Numbered from the stretch's first letter, positions 34,821 to 47,702 are shown. The stretch: 64,000 nucleotides of DNA from Myotis daubentonii (GCF_963259705.1 NC_081861.1:106756102-106820101), one strand, 5' to 3'. The notes: generated from the sequence alone by a model not told the origin. Made by a program: numbers and translations.

Positions 34821-36605
34821 AGTATCCTCTGTACCTCAGAGACCAAAACAGACTGCATTAGAAAGGTAATAACTGTAGCTACACATTGACCACACTGCTT
34901 CTTCTCCAGGATAGAACAGCACCATAGAAGAAACCTCTACTGACCCTGTTTTCTCCAATAAAAAAAGACAAATTGGAGGGGGTAAATCAGCCTCCCTCAA
35001 CACTGTGGGATGCTGTGTGGGAGCCCATACTTTGATCTTTCATCATAGGGACTTCAGGGGAATCTGTGGGTATGGCCACTGGGAATCTGATTATGATGGA
35101 GAAAGGAGTAGTGGTTTTCATCAACTAGCACATGGATCTTGGCAGATTGAGTTCATACATTCAGTGTCTCAATAATAATCTCATCCAGCAGCTTTGCTCA
35201 TCTCTAGAACCAATTTGGATACACTCAGACCAGGGAACTCAACATGGTGAAGATCTGTTTGACTCAGATCCACAAAAGAAGAATTTTCTTACCCTAGAGC
35301 CGGGTTTTCCCATGCCAGACTAGGTGCTCATTCACAGCTACACTCAATGTAGAAAGTGATTTCTAGTCCCACCTGACCAGAAAGGCGGTGACTATCCGGG
35401 AAGCTGAGTGAGTGGTGCTCAAGCCTATAGGCGGATGAGTAGATCAGATCATCCCCAGAACAAAGCTAGTGCCAGGTATGGAGGCTTCCAGGGCCATAAC
35501 AAAGCAGAATGACTAATTCATAGATAATCCTGAGGTTGGTTCCCAGCCCCATCTGACCACAGAACCTGTTTAAGAAATTGAGAGTCCCAGTCATTTAGTA
35601 AGTTTGATCAGAGAATCCAGGCACCCCCAGAATCCAGATTAAGGTCTCACTTGGGTTAGAAACCAAGCCAGCAGTCTTATCCAAATGTTCCTCCATCTCC
35701 ATCCTCATAGCTGGAAGGGTAGGTAGACTTGCTCCTAAATAGAACACAAAAGCAGGTTTCACCTGCACGAAGACATCAACAGAAGACACAACCAGAAACA
35801 CAAACTGGGTTAACTGGTGAAGAACTGTCTGCCAAAGTGAACCTATAAAGTCTGTGAGAGGAGCCCATTATTCATAAGTGCATATACCAACATAAGGAAT
35901 CAAGAATAATGAGGAATCAGGTAAATATGACATCACGAAAAGAAACAAATAAAGCTCCAATAATTTTTCCTAAAAATGGATATCTATGAACTGACAAAAA
36001 ATTCAGAATAATAATCTAAAGGAAGTTTTGTGAATATTAAGAAAACACAGACAGAAAACTAAACAAAATTAAGAAAACAATGCATGAACAAAGGGAAGAT
36101 TGACAAGGAAACAGCAACTATCAAAGCCCCCAGAAATCCTAGGGTTGAAAAATACAATAAATTTAAGAATTCAATAAAGTTTCAAAAGTAGGCTTGACCA
36201 TTTTTAATTTATTGTTATGTATTTGATTTATTTATTTTTTATTATTTTAGTCTCTGTTGTTTCATTCAGACATAGAGTTCAGAGAAATGATGGCAAAGAT
36301 GCCCAACAGCATGAGAAAAGACATACTAACTATGCAGTATGACACAATACTAATAAAGTACATAGCGGAAGAAACACACAGCCGATTAGGGAGAACCAAG
36401 GATCCAATCAGTGATTTAGAAGGCAGGGTAGAAAAATCATGGAGTCAGCGAACCAAAAAGAAAAAAAAAAAACACAATTAAAAAATAGGAAGACAGTTTA
36501 CGGGAGCTGTGGGACAACATATAACATAACAAGATTCACTTAATAGGTGTGCCAGAAGGCAAAGAAAGAGAACAAGGAATAGAGAACCTGTTTAAAGAAA
36601 TAATG

Positions 36606-37583
36606 GTAGGGGCATGAGTGTGTGTGGGGGGGTATTGTAGTAAAATATAGAAATGTTTAAAAATGCTTTTAAAATGCCTGAAAAACATTAAGAAGGTTTT
36701 ATAATGTTTAAATTAACTTTCCTTGAAACTTAGTGTGATATTAAGAACACATTCCCCACTGCCCTGAAGCGTGTGTCCCTCATAGATAAGGATTTGAACT
36801 TCAGTAAATAACTCAGAGTGACTTCTCAGGATAACCATTTGAGTGAGTGATGTACTCTCCCTAGATAACCACATGTAGCCCCTCGCCCTGTTTGAGATAA
36901 ACATGTGTGCATTGACATAATTCATTGATAGCCAACTGGACTGCTGCAAATGGGGTGCAGGCTTTAAAAATGGGGGTCCTGACCATCCCAGTGCTTGCCT
37001 GTTGAGACCGCCACAAAGGCACATCCTCTTGTTAGTCTGGCAAGCGACGCCACTCCACGCTCCTCTCTCTGCCAGATGGCAGAAGAATGGCTAGTAACTC
37101 CTGATTGAGATGCAACTGAGCTCTCAGGTGAGGAACGCTGGACCCCTGTATCCAGACCAGACCAGACCAGCTGCCAAACACCAGAGGACAGCACCACTGG
37201 GATCCCCAATAAGCCTGTACCCGCAACACCAGGAATTGTGTGAGTAATACAGTGCTGTGTGATTTGCAACTGCATATGTTTCATGTGGTGTAATTCCTCC
37301 GGCACAGTTATTTGAATTATTTTGCATACACTTAAAATTTAAATTAAAGCTTCTGGTCTCTTTTTGGTCCTAAGCCTTCCCTTTAGCCCTGCTTTCATAG
37401 AGTAGTCTCTTTGCTAGCAACTACTTGGATGTCTCACACCTGCATGGTTAAAGTTTATCTCAGGGACGCCTTAGATAAACACCCCAGCTCCTTTCCCAGG
37501 ATCTACTTGGGACAGGGGGGTAATGGAGGGTTAAGGACACATATGTAATAGCTTAATCAATAAAGATAGAGAGAAAAAAGAAA
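36606..37583 (+). mobile_element. Severely 5'-truncated L1 3' end, itself invaded by an LTR-like element
   Basis: The two halves of a short L1 3'UTR (36606-36634 GTAGGGGCATGAGTGTGTG; 37515-37583 with TAAGGACACATATGTAATAG and AATCAATAAAG) are flanked by an AAAGAAATAATGG-type duplication (36594-36606 and near 37585-37597). It interrupts ORF1 of the older L1. Confidence 0.68.
36636..37514. mobile_element. Probable solo LTR (about 880 bp) of an endogenous retrovirus
   Basis: Begins TGTAGTAAAATAT and ends CTTGGGACA (TG...CA). It is inserted in an L1 3'UTR with imperfect G-rich flanking repeats (GGGGGGTA on both sides). A TATA-like TTTAAAAATGG lies near 36964, and AATAAGC and ATTAAAGC could be poly-A signals near 37207 and 37346. 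No gag, pol or env sequence. The flank repeats are low complexity, so the call is moderate. Confidence 0.5.
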
Positions 37584-37940
37584 AGAAATAATGGCAGAAA
37601 ACTTCCCCAACCAGGTGAAGAAAAAAGTCACACAAGTTCAGGAGGCACAAAGAGTCCCAAGCAAGAAAAAACCAAACAGGCCCATGCCCAAACACATAAT
37701 AATTAAAATGCCAAAATTTTAAGACAAAGAGAGAATCTTGAAGGCAAAAAGAAAAAGCAATTTGTTACTTACAAAGGACCTCCCATAAGGCTTTTGGCTG
37801 ATTTCTCATCAGAAACTCTACAGGCCAGAAGGAAATGGCATGAAGAATTCAAGGTAATGAAAACCAGGATCTGAAACCAATATTACTATATCCAGCAAGG
37901 CTATCATTCAAAATGATGTTGAAATAAAGAGCTTATCAGG

Positions 37941-38152
37941 CCAAAACCGGTTTGGCTCAGTGGATGGAGCATCGGCTTGCGGACTGAAGGGTCCCAGGTT
38001 CGATTCCGGTCAAAGGCATGTGCCTGGGTTGCGGGCACATCCCCAGTGGGAGATGTGCAGGAGGCAGCTGATCGATGTTTCTCTCCATCGATGTTTCTAA
38101 CTCTCGGTCTCCCTTCCTCTCTGTAAAAAATCAATAAAATATATTTTTTTAA
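37941..38152 (+). mobile_element. Ves SINE
   Basis: Full tRNA-like head (GGTTTGGCTCAGTGGATGG, B box GGTTCGATTCC), AATAAAATATA tail, and perfect duplication AAAGAGCTTATCAGG (37926-37940; about 38154-38168). Inserted in L1 ORF1. Confidence 0.93.
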
Positions 38153-38309
38153 AAAGAGCTTATCAGGCAAAAAAAGTCTAAAGGTGTTTATCACCACCAA
38201 ACCAGCACTGCAAGAAATGTTAAAGGGACCACTGTAATGGGAAAAAATGGATAGAGAGAGAAATATAAGCATAAAGAATTAAAATGGCAATAAATAAGTA
38301 CCTATTAAT

Positions 38310-38512
38310 ATACTGAATGGAGCATCGGGCTGAGGACTGAAGGGTCCCAGGTTCAATTCCGGTCAAGGGCATGTGCCTTGGTTGTGGGCACATCCTCATT
38401 GGGGAGTGTGCAGGAGGCAACTGAATTGATGTTTCTCTCTCATCAATGTTTCTAACTCTCTATCCCTCTCCCTTTCTCTCTGTAAAAAAAAAAATAATAA
38501 TAAAATATATTT
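38310..38512 (+). mobile_element. Ves SINE, 5'-truncated
   Basis: Starts inside the head (GAATGGAGCATCGGGCTG), losing most of the A box. The body and AATAATAATAAAATATATT tail are intact. It lies 160 bp from the previous Ves copy. Confidence 0.88.
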
Positions 38513-39425
38513 TAAAAAATAATAACCTTAAATGCAAATGGATTAAATGCTCCAATAAAAAAATATAGTGTAGCTGAATGGATACAAAAACATAACCCAA
38601 TTATATGCAGTTTACAAGAGACCAACCTCAGAACAAAAGATTCACACAGGTTGAGAGTAAAGGATTAGAAAACTTTTCCATACAAACAAAAAGGAAAAGA
38701 AAAACCTGGGGTAGCAACAAACACATATCTGAGAAAGTATACTTCAAAATGAAGGCCATCATAGGAGACAGTAAAGGTCCCTACATAATATTAAAGGAAT
38801 CAACCTCACAAAAAGACATAACCCTGATAAACATATATGGACCCAATATAGGATCTCCAAAATATATAAAGAAAACCTCTAGAGAACTGTAAGAGAAAGA
38901 TCAACAGCAGTACAGTCATTATGGATGACTTTAATACTCTGCTTACTTCACTGGATGGATCTTCAAACAAAAAAATTAACAAAGAAACAGAGACTCTAAA
39001 TGACACACTCGATCAGGTGGGCTTAATTTACATTTATAGAACATTTCACCCCAAAGGTGCAGAATATACATTCTTCTCAAGTAGACATGGCTCATTCTCA
39101 AAGATAGACCATATGTTAGGACTCAAAATAAATCTCTACAAGTTCAAGAATGTTGAAATCACATCAAGCATCTTCTAAGATCACAATGGCATAAAATTAG
39201 AAATAAATTACAATAAAAAGATGAAAAAAACATTTAAACACATGGAGACTAATATCATTACTAAGTAATGAATGTACTACCAAGAAGATCAAGAAAGAAA
39301 TAAAGAACTTCCTGCAAACAAATGAAAATGAACACAAAACAACTTAAAACCTATGGGACACAGTGAAAGAAGTCCTGAGAGGGAAGTTCATAGAACTACA
39401 GGCTTACCTCAAAAAACAAGAAAAA

Positions 39426-40753
39426 CTAGAGATATCATTGGCAAATATGGTCTCCCATGCAGTGGGTTTTCTTGTTGTTTTGTTTATGGTTTCTTTTGCT
39501 GTGCAGAAGCTTTTTATTTTGATATATTCTCATTTGTTTATGTTCCCTTTAGTTTCCATTGCCCTAGGAGCTGTGTCAGTGAAGAAATTCCTTCGGCATA
39601 TATCTGAGATTTTGCTACCCATGGATTCCTCTAATATTTTTATGGTTTCCTGTCTTACATTTAAGTCCTTTATCCATTTTGAGTTAATTTTTTGTATGGT
39701 GTAAGTTGCTGGTGTAGTTTCATTTTTTTGCATGTGTCTGACCAAATTTCCCAGCACCATTTATTGAAGAGACTGTTTCGACTCCATTATCTCTGATAAA
39801 AGTTTAATCTCCAACATTTACAGGGAACTCATACAACTTAACAAAAGGAAGATAAACAACCCAATCAAAAAATGGGCAATGGACCTAAATAGACACTTTT
39901 TGAAAGAGGACATACATAAGGCTGGGAGACATATGAGAACATGCTCAAAGTCACTAATCATCGAGGAGATGCAAATCAAAATGACAATGAGGTACCATCT
40001 CACACCTGTCAGAATGGCTATCACCAACAAATCAACAAATGACAAATGCTGGTGAGGATGCAGAGAAAAAGGAACACTCGTTCACTGCTGGTGGGAATGC
40101 AAACTGGTGCAGCCACTGTGGAGAACAGTATGGAGTTTCCTCAAAAAACTAAAGTGGAACTTCTATTTGACCCAGTGATCCCACTTCTAGGAATATATCC
40201 CAAGAAACCAGAAACACCAATCAGAAAGGATATATGCATCCATATGTTCATAGCAGCATAATATACAATAGCTAAGACTTGGAATCAGCCTAAGTGCTCA
40301 TCAGCAGATGAATGGATTAAAAAACCTTATTATTATTGCTTCTATTTCATCTACCAAATGGAATACTATGCTGCTGTAAAAAGGAAAGAACTCCTACCAT
40401 TTGCAACAGCATGGATGGAGCTGAAGAGCATTATGCTAAGTGAAATAAGTCAGTCAGAGAAAGATAAATATCACATGCTCTCACTCATTTGTGGATTATA
40501 ATGAACAACATAAACCGATGAACAACAACAGATGTAGAGACAGAGAAGCATCGATCAGATGCTCAAAACTCAGAGGGAAGATAGGGGAGGGTGGGGGCGA
40601 GGAGGAGAGATAAACCAAAGGACTTGTATGCATTCAAATAAACATAAGCGATGGATGTGGACAACAGGGGGTGAGGGTGAGGGCAGGATTGGGGGCATAA
40701 GCGGGCATTGGGGGGATAAGGACACATTTGTAATACCTTAATCAATAAAGGGA
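39426..40753 (+). mobile_element. L1 insertion with twin-priming inversion
   Basis: 39426-39787 is an antisense ORF2 segment (VSFAVQKLF-type reverse reading), followed directly by a sense 3' end (39788-40753) that begins at the adjoining L1 position. It is flanked by a perfect 15-bp duplication AAAAAACAAGAAAAA (39411-39425; 40754-40768). The sense part carries the ORF2 C-terminus (frame 40046-40261, [17 protein letters not shown]) and a complete 3'UTR. Confidence 0.88.
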
Positions 40754-40904
40754 AAAAAACAAGAAAAAATAATAATAAGTTATTTAATCTTACAACTTAA
40801 AGAATTAGAAAGAGAACAATAAAGAGAGCCCAGAGTAACTAGAAGGAAGAAAATAATAAAGATCAGAGGATAAATAAATGACATAGAGGCAAAAACAAGC
40901 AAAC

Positions 40905-40950
<46 letters not shown>

Positions 40951-41876
40951 TAAATGAAACTAAGAGCTGGTTCTTGGAAAAGATAAACAAGATTGATGAA
41001 TGTTAACCCAGACTCATCAAGAAACAAAGAGAGAGGACATAAATAATTAAAATCAGAAACAAAAGCAGAGCAGTAACAACTGACACCACAAAAATCAAAA
41101 GGATTTTAAGAAAATACTATGAACAACTATATCCCAACAAGCTGGGCAATGTTGATGAAATGGAAAATTCCTAAAAAAATACAGTCTTCCAATATTGAAT
41201 CAGGAAGAATCAGAAAATCTGAATAGGTTGATAATTCCTGATGAAATAGAAGCAATAATAAAAAACCTCCCAGCAAATTAAAGCCCTGATCCAGACGACT
41301 TCACATGGGAATTTTACCAAACGTTCAAAGAACAACTATCACCTATCCTCCTCAAAATATTTCAAAATATCCAAGAGGAAGGAATACTTCCAAGCTCTTT
41401 TCTTGAGGCCAGCATTATCCTAATTCCAAAATCATATAAAGCCACCACAAAGATAGAGAATTTCAGGCCAATATCCCTGATGAACATAGAGGCTAAAATC
41501 CTCAACTAAGTATTAAGAAATCAGATCTAGCATTATATAAAAGATCATACAACATGACCAAGTAGGATTTATTCCAGGAATGCAAGGCTGGCATAACATT
41601 TGCAAATCAATAAATGTAATACATCACATAAATCAATTGAAAGGAAACAATCACACTATCATTATCAGTAGATGCAGAAAAAGCATTCAACAAAATCCAA
41701 CACCCATTTTTTATAAAAATTCTCAGCAAAGTGGAAATAGAGGGATTATATCTCAACATAATAAAGTTTATATATGACAAACCTACAGCCAACATCATAC
41801 ACAAGGGGCAAAAATAAAAACCATTTCCTCTAAACATAGGACCAAGACAGGAATGTATACTTTCACCACTATTATT
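40754..41876 (+). mobile_element. Older L1 ORF2, continuation
   Basis: Resumes the L1 that stopped at 39425: the endonuclease-RT linker with a CA repeat, then RT fingers (41240-41330), MQGWHNICKS (41580-41610) and TRQ-equivalent sequence (41820-41876). It ends at the Ves SINE target CACCACTATTATT. Confidence 0.72.
40907..40948 (+). repeat. (CA)21 microsatellite
   Basis: Forty-two bases of uninterrupted CA inside the L1 ORF2 linker. Pure tracts of this length are usually polymorphic. Confidence 0.97.
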
Positions 41877-42114
41877 TTTTTAATTATTATTATTATTATT
41901 TTTAATATATTTTATTGATTTTTTACAGAGAGGAAGGGAGAGAGATAGAGAGTCAGAAACATCGATGAGAGAGAAACATCGATCAGCTGCCTCCCGCACA
42001 TCTCCCACTGGGGATATGCGCGCAACCCAGGTACATGCCCTTGACCGGAACCGAACCCGGGACCTTTCAGTCCGCAGGCCGACGCTCTATCCACTGAGCC
42101 AAACCGGTTTCGGC
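41877..42114 (-). mobile_element. Ves SINE
   Basis: Minus-strand copy with head CCGAAACCGGTTTGGCTCAG, B box GGTTCGGTTCCGG, and an A/T-rich tail at the left. Target duplication TCACCACTATTATT at 41863-41876 and 42115-42128. Confidence 0.93.
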
Positions 42115-42133
42115 TCACCACTATTATTAAACA

Positions 42134-42908
42134 CTGGTGGCCTAGTGCACAAATTCATGCACATTGAAAGGAAATTAATTGTAAGAAATATTTTAATATC
42201 GCTATTCGCCCTTTCTCTACAATAGAAGTGTCAACAAAATTCATGATCAACAATGACAGATCGAAACACATGAGTGCGATTGGCGCCAGCGAGAGCTTTA
42301 TACGTATCGTGCATACGCAAGTCAACTTAGCCTTTTATAGATATAGAATAACTTGTTTAATTAGACCTGCTTTCTGATTTAGCTAAACTTTTTCCAGACC
42401 ACTGAAGCACCAACTTCTCTTTCAAGTAATTGTCAGCAACACAGCAGTAAATATCAACATGAAGAAGATTATTATTATAGATCACGCAGGGAGAACAAAG
42501 GATAACATATTTGACTATATATTTGACTACAGTATTTGACTATATTCTGCACAGTGAGAAAACCTGAAGTCCATTTTCAAGGTCCACCATTTCTTACTTC
42601 TCTTCAGTAGGGTCAAGTTTTTAAACTTTCTAAATCTCTGTTTTCTAGCTAATGAAAAGAAAATAGGATTCTACCGAGTCTCCTATCAACCTACTCCAGG
42701 ACTCTGTGAGGATCAAATGAGATGAGGCATGGGAAAATGTTTCACAGACATTTGGTTAAAGTGTGAAATGTTTCCACCTGACTATGAAGCAAGTCATGTT
42801 CCTGGGCTGAAGAAACTGCAAAGAGGCTAGTCATCACTAGGGAGAGGAAGCCTGGCATTGCTACATGATGTCATTATCCGGACGGACACTTAGCATATTG
42901 GCTACATA
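42134..42908 (-). mobile_element. Helitron, possibly with captured upstream sequence
   Basis: The left end is a Helitron 3' terminus (GTGCACTAGGCCACCAG on the minus strand). At 42347 there is a typical 5' terminus (TCTATATCTATAAAAGGC), but the L1 target resumes only at about 42909. The extra 560 bp hold intron-like sequence and a second Helitron-like motif (ACACTTAGCATATTGGCTAC at 42887). It is either two nested copies or one copy with captured flank. Confidence 0.6.
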
Positions 42909-44720
42909 TTTTTTTACTGGAAGTCCTAGCCATAAGACTAGGCAAGAAGAAATAAAAGGTATCCAAATTGGAAAGGAGGAATTAAAACTCTCATTATTTG
43001 CAAATGACCTGATATTGTACATAGAAAACCCTAATGACTCCAACAAAAAGCTACTAGATTTAATAAAGGAATTTGACAATGTAGCAAGATACAAAATTAA
43101 CATCCAGAAATTGAATGCATTTTATACAACAATAATGTATTGTCAGAAAGAGAAAATAAACAATCCCATTTACCATTGCAACAAAAAAATTAAGATACTT
43201 AGGAATAAACTTAACCATGGAGGTAAAAGACCCAGGAAACGCCGAAACCGGTTTGGCTCAGTGGATAGAGCATCAGCCTGCGGACTGAAAGGTCCCAGGT
43301 TCGATTCCGGTCAAGGGCATGTACCTGGGTTGCAGGCATATCCCCAGTGGGAGATGTGCAGGAGGCAGCTGATCGATGTTTCTCTCTCATCGATGTTTCT
43401 AACTCTCTATCTCTCTCCCTTCCTCTCTGTAAAAAATCAATAAAATATGTTAAAAAAAAAAGGACCCAGGAAACTACAGGACATTGAAAAAAAGAGATAA
43501 AAGAAGATATAAACAAGTGGAAGAATATACTGTGTTCATGGATTAGTAGAATTAACATCATTAAAATGTCCATACAACCCAAAGATTCAATGCAATCCCT
43601 ATTAAAATACCAACAGCATATTTCACTGATTTAGAACAAGTACTCCAATAATTTATATGGAACCAAAAAGGACCCCGAATAGCTAAAACAACTTACACCT
43701 CACACATGAATAAATTCAAAATGGATAAAAGAATTAATGTAAGTTGTGAAACCATAAAAATCCTAGAAGAAACCATAGGCAGCAAAATCTTAGACTTCTC
43801 TCTTAGCAATATATTTACGAATACATCCCCTAGGGCAAAGGAAACTAGGGAGAAAATAAACCAATGGAACTACATAAAAATAAAAAGCTTCTGCATTGCA
43901 AAAGAAACCATCAACAAAACAAAAAGGGAACTCACTGTATGAGATAACATATTTGGCTATGATACATCTGATATACAGTTATATCCAAAACATATAAGCA
44001 ACTCATACAACTTAACAAAAGAAAGACAAACAATCCAATTAAAAAATGGGCAAAGGACCTAAATAGACACTTCTCCAAAGCAAACATACAGATGACCAAT
44101 AGACATATGAAAAAATGCTCAAAGTCACTGATCATCTGAGAGATGCAAATTAAAACGACAATGAGGTATCATCTCATACCTGTAAGGATGGCTACCATTA
44201 ACAAATCAACAAATGACAAGTGCTGGCATGAATGTGTAGAAATGGGAACCCTAGTACACTGTTGGTGGGAATGCAGACTCATGAAGCCATTATGGAAAAC
44301 AGTAAGAATTTTCCTCAAAAAATAAATATGGCACTGCCATTTTTCCCAGTGATCCCATTCTAGGGATATATCTTAAGAAACCTGAAACACCAATCAGAAA
44401 GGATGTATGCACCCCTATGTTCATAGCGACAAAATTTACAATAGCTAAGATCTGGAAACAGACCATGTGCCCATCAGTAAGTAAGTGGATAAAAAGTTGT
44501 GGTACATTTACATCATGCAATACTATGCAGCACTATAAAATCTCAGAAGGAAGTTGTTGGTGGGTGGGTGGGAAGAGATCTCACAAAGAACTTGTATGCA
44601 TATCTGAATAACCCATGGATACATAGGGTGGTGAAGGCCTGGGGTGGGGAATAGGGGCAGGATAGAAGGGGTCAATATGGGGACTAAGGGGAAATATGTA
44701 ATACTTTCAACAACAAAACT
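42909..44720 (+). mobile_element. Older L1 ORF2 3' half and 3'UTR
   Basis: Resumes at TACTGGAAGTCCTAGCC. It includes a mutated active-site region (LSLFANDLILYIENP at about 42985-43030, Asn for Asp), connection and thumb, C-terminal domain (44210-44330) and a 3'UTR ending ACTTTCAACAACAAAACTTTAATT. Interrupted by the Ves SINE at 43241. Confidence 0.75.
43241..43461 (+). mobile_element. Ves SINE
   Basis: Young copy with intact A box, B box (GGTTCGATTCCGG), body and tail. Duplication of AGACCCAGGAAAC/GGACCCAGGAAAC (to 43240; 43462-43474). Inserted in L1 ORF2. Confidence 0.93.
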
Positions 44721-45490
44721 TTAATTTGAAAAGAGACAATTAGGTATCACCTCAAACCTGTCAGAATGGCAACCATCAACAAATCAATATATGACAAGTG
44801 TTGGCAAGGATGTGGAGAAAAGGGAACCTTAGTACACTGCTGGTAGGAATGCAGACTGGTGGAAAACAGTATGGAGTTTCCTAAAAAATTTAAAAATGGA
44901 ACTCCCATTTTATCCAATGATCTCACTTCTAGGAATATATCGTAAGAATCCTGAAACATCAGTCAGAAAGAATATATGCACCCTTATGTTCATAGCATCA
45001 CAATTTACAATAGCTAAGATTTGGAAACAACCAAAGTTCCCATCAGGAGATGAATGGATAAAAAAGCTGTGGTACATCTACACTAATGGAAAGCTACACA
45101 GCTGTAAAACAGAAAGAATTCTTACCTTTTACAACACTATGGATGTATTTGGAGAGTATTATGCTAAGCGAAATAAGCCAGTCAGAGAAAGATAAGTATC
45201 ATAGGAGCTCACTCATTTGTGGAATCTAATGAACAAAATAAACTGATGGATTAAATAGATCCAGAGATTTAGAATTATGGAACAGCCTTAAAAATCTCAT
45301 AGGAAATGTGGGGTTGGGATTGGGAGGGTAATGATTAACTGGGGTACATATATGCATAATCCATGCATACAGATAATAGAATGGTGAAGGCCTGGGAGGG
45401 GCTGGTACAGGGTGGATGGGGTGATGGGGAAAAACACACAAACAAAGGTAACATTTGTAATACTTGCAACAATAAAGATAAATTAATGAA
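44721..45490 (+). mobile_element. L1 3' end (C-terminal ORF2 and 3'UTR)
   Basis: Repeats the region already seen at 44150-44720 in a separate copy: CACCTCAAACCTGTCAGAATGG, the frame 44896-45195 ([20 protein letters not shown]), then 3'UTR to CTTGCAACAATAAAGATAAATT. It lies tail-to-head with the preceding L1. Confidence 0.75.
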
Positions 45491-47361
45491 ATAGAAATAA
45501 ACTTTAAAAATGAACATACTAAAAATGACAAATATACTAATTTGTTTTGTTACACAATATTATCAACATGTAAATTGTAACAGCAATAACCTAAAGTGAT
45601 ATGAGAAGAAATAAAATCTAAAATATAACAATTTTGTTGAAGTTATGTTTTTATCACTTTAAAATATAAGTTTTACATATTTTATGTAAGCCTCATGGTA
45701 ACTACAAAGGAAAATCTTTTAGGAATTACAAAATAACAGGATGAAGAAGTCACAACATACTGCTTATCAAAAGGCATGTAAACAGAAAAAGACAGCTGGA
45801 TAGAAAAAAAAGAAACAATGGATATATAAAATAACCAGAAAACAATTAACAAAATGGCTATAGAAACTTATTACTCATCAATAATTACTTTAAATGTAAA
45901 TGGATTAAATTATCTAATAAAGAGACATATACTGGTTAAATAGATTAAAAACAAACAAACACCACAATATCCAACAATATGTTGCTTACAAAAGAGTAAC
46001 TTTAGCTTAAAGATACATATAGACTGAGTTTGAAGAATGGAAAAAGACAGTTCAAGAAAATGGTGACCTTAAAAAGCCAGAGTAGCTATACTTACATCAG
46101 ACAAATAGATATTAACCTATAAATAGTAAGAAACAAAAAATATTATATAAAATTAAAGAGTTTAATTTAACACTAAGATGTAATAATTATAAAGACGTAT
46201 GTGCCCAATATTGGAGCATCTAAAGAAATAAAGCAAAAGGTAACAGAACTAAAAGGAGAAATGAACAGTAACACAATAATAGTTGTGGACTTGAATATCA
46301 CACTCTCAACATTGGCTAGATCAACCAGATAGAGATTCAATGAGAAAACAGTGGATTTGAGCAACAGTAAATGATCTAACAGACATATACAAAACATTCT
46401 ATATAACAACAGCAGAATTCACATTCTCAAGTGCAGAATTCACATCTTCTAGGATAAACTATATGTTACAACATAAACAAGTTTTAGCAAATTCTAAAAG
46501 ATTGAAATCATATCGAGTAACTTTTCTGAAAAAAATGGAATGCAAATAGAAATAAATAATAAAGCCAGAAAAGAATACTACCTGATGAATTGAAATGCAC
46601 AAATTTTCATGAAAATGCTAGAAAACTGAATTCAGCAGCACTTTAAAAAGGATAATTTATCATTACCAAGTGGGATTTATCCCTGGAAGGCAAGGATGAA
46701 CATTGATTTATTTTTAAATATTGAAGCATCCTTGAATTCTAAGGGGGAGAGATCAACCAAAGGACTTGTATGCATGCATTTAAGCATAACCAATGGATAC
46801 AGACCGAGGGGGTGAGGGCATGAGTGGGTGGATGGGGGGACTATAGGGGGATAAGGACACATGTGTAAACCTTAATCAATAAAGGAATAAATAAATAAAT
46901 GTGATTCATCACATTATTAGGAAAAGAGAAAAAATAATCTCATCATCTCAACAGATACAGACAAATAATTTGACAAGATTCAACATCTGTTCATGAAAAA
47001 AGCTATTAAAATTAGATATATAAGTAACATAACTCAACAAAAAATGTCATATATGACAAGTCCACAGTTAACATCACACTCAATGGTGAAATGATAAAAT
47101 GCCTTTCTCTAAGAGGAAGAAGACCATGATGCTCACTTTCACCACTCTTATTCAACCTGTTACTGGAACTCCTAGCCAGGGCAATCAGACAAGAAAAAGT
47201 TATAAAAGGCATCACAATTAGAAAGAAATAAATAGTAGTGTTTTATGACTCTCTATATAGAAAACCATAAAGGCTCCAGACACATACACAGACACACAAA
47301 CTGTTAGATCTAATAAACAAATTCAGTAAAGTTGCAGGATACAAAATCAGCTTGCAAAAAT
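45491..47361 (+). mobile_element. Old L1 with endonuclease and RT fragments
   Basis: Very decayed L1. Endonuclease region at about 46190-46560, RT fingers at 46650-46690, then, after a short L1 3' insert, the palm region at 46900-47361. It ends at the HAL1 target duplication. Confidence 0.6.
46740..46895 (+). mobile_element. L1 3'-terminal fragment (about 155 bp)
   Basis: GAGATCAACCAAAGGACTTG, then ATGCATTTAAGCATAACC, a G-rich block and TGTAAACCTTAATCAATAAAGG: only the last part of an L1 3'UTR, inserted in older L1. Confidence 0.75.
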
Positions 47362-47702
47362 CAGTAACATTTCTTTTTCTTTTAATGTTATTGTTGGGAC
47401 TGTGAAAAATTTTCCCTTGTCCCTCCCACCCCCATTGCCTCCCTTCACCTGGTTCCTGACCCCAATCCAGGGCTTCACCACCCTGTGTCTATAGGTAATC
47501 CATATATGCATAGAAGATTTTTGGTTAATCTCTTCCCATTACACCCCCCCCCCCACTTCCCTCTGAGATTTGTCAGTCTGTTTCATGTTTCCATGCTTCT
47601 GGGCCTATTTTATTTATCAGTTTATTTTGTTCATTCAATTCCTTGTTTGGGTTATTTTGATTTTTAGATTAAATTGTTGATAGATGAGTGTTTTTTGCTA
47701 CT

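Larger units (their letters stand above)
34821..39425 (+). mobile_element. L1 with 5'UTR, ORF1 and endonuclease region, heavily interrupted
   Basis: A probable 5'UTR (34821-36240) leads into ORF1: an N-terminal part at 36257-36605, then, after an insertion, 37584-38300 (VTYKGPP region, LLADFSSETLQARRKWHEEF). After two Ves SINEs comes the inter-ORF region and ORF2 endonuclease (38520-39425) with the LINIYGPN motif (38829-38860) and AEYTFFSSRHGSFSKIDHML (39060-39118). Stops and shifts break every frame. The 5' limit is uncertain. The same L1 continues after 40753. Confidence 0.62.

Noticed and set aside
36636..37514. Calling this a complete endogenous retrovirus
   Set aside because: It is too short, with no gag, pol or env-like frame; at most a solo LTR.
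39353..39704. Frames of 84 and 113 codons with hydrophobic stretches (SFAVQKLF...), looking like a membrane protein
   Set aside because: They are the antisense reading of L1 ORF2 in the inverted segment of a twin-primed insertion.
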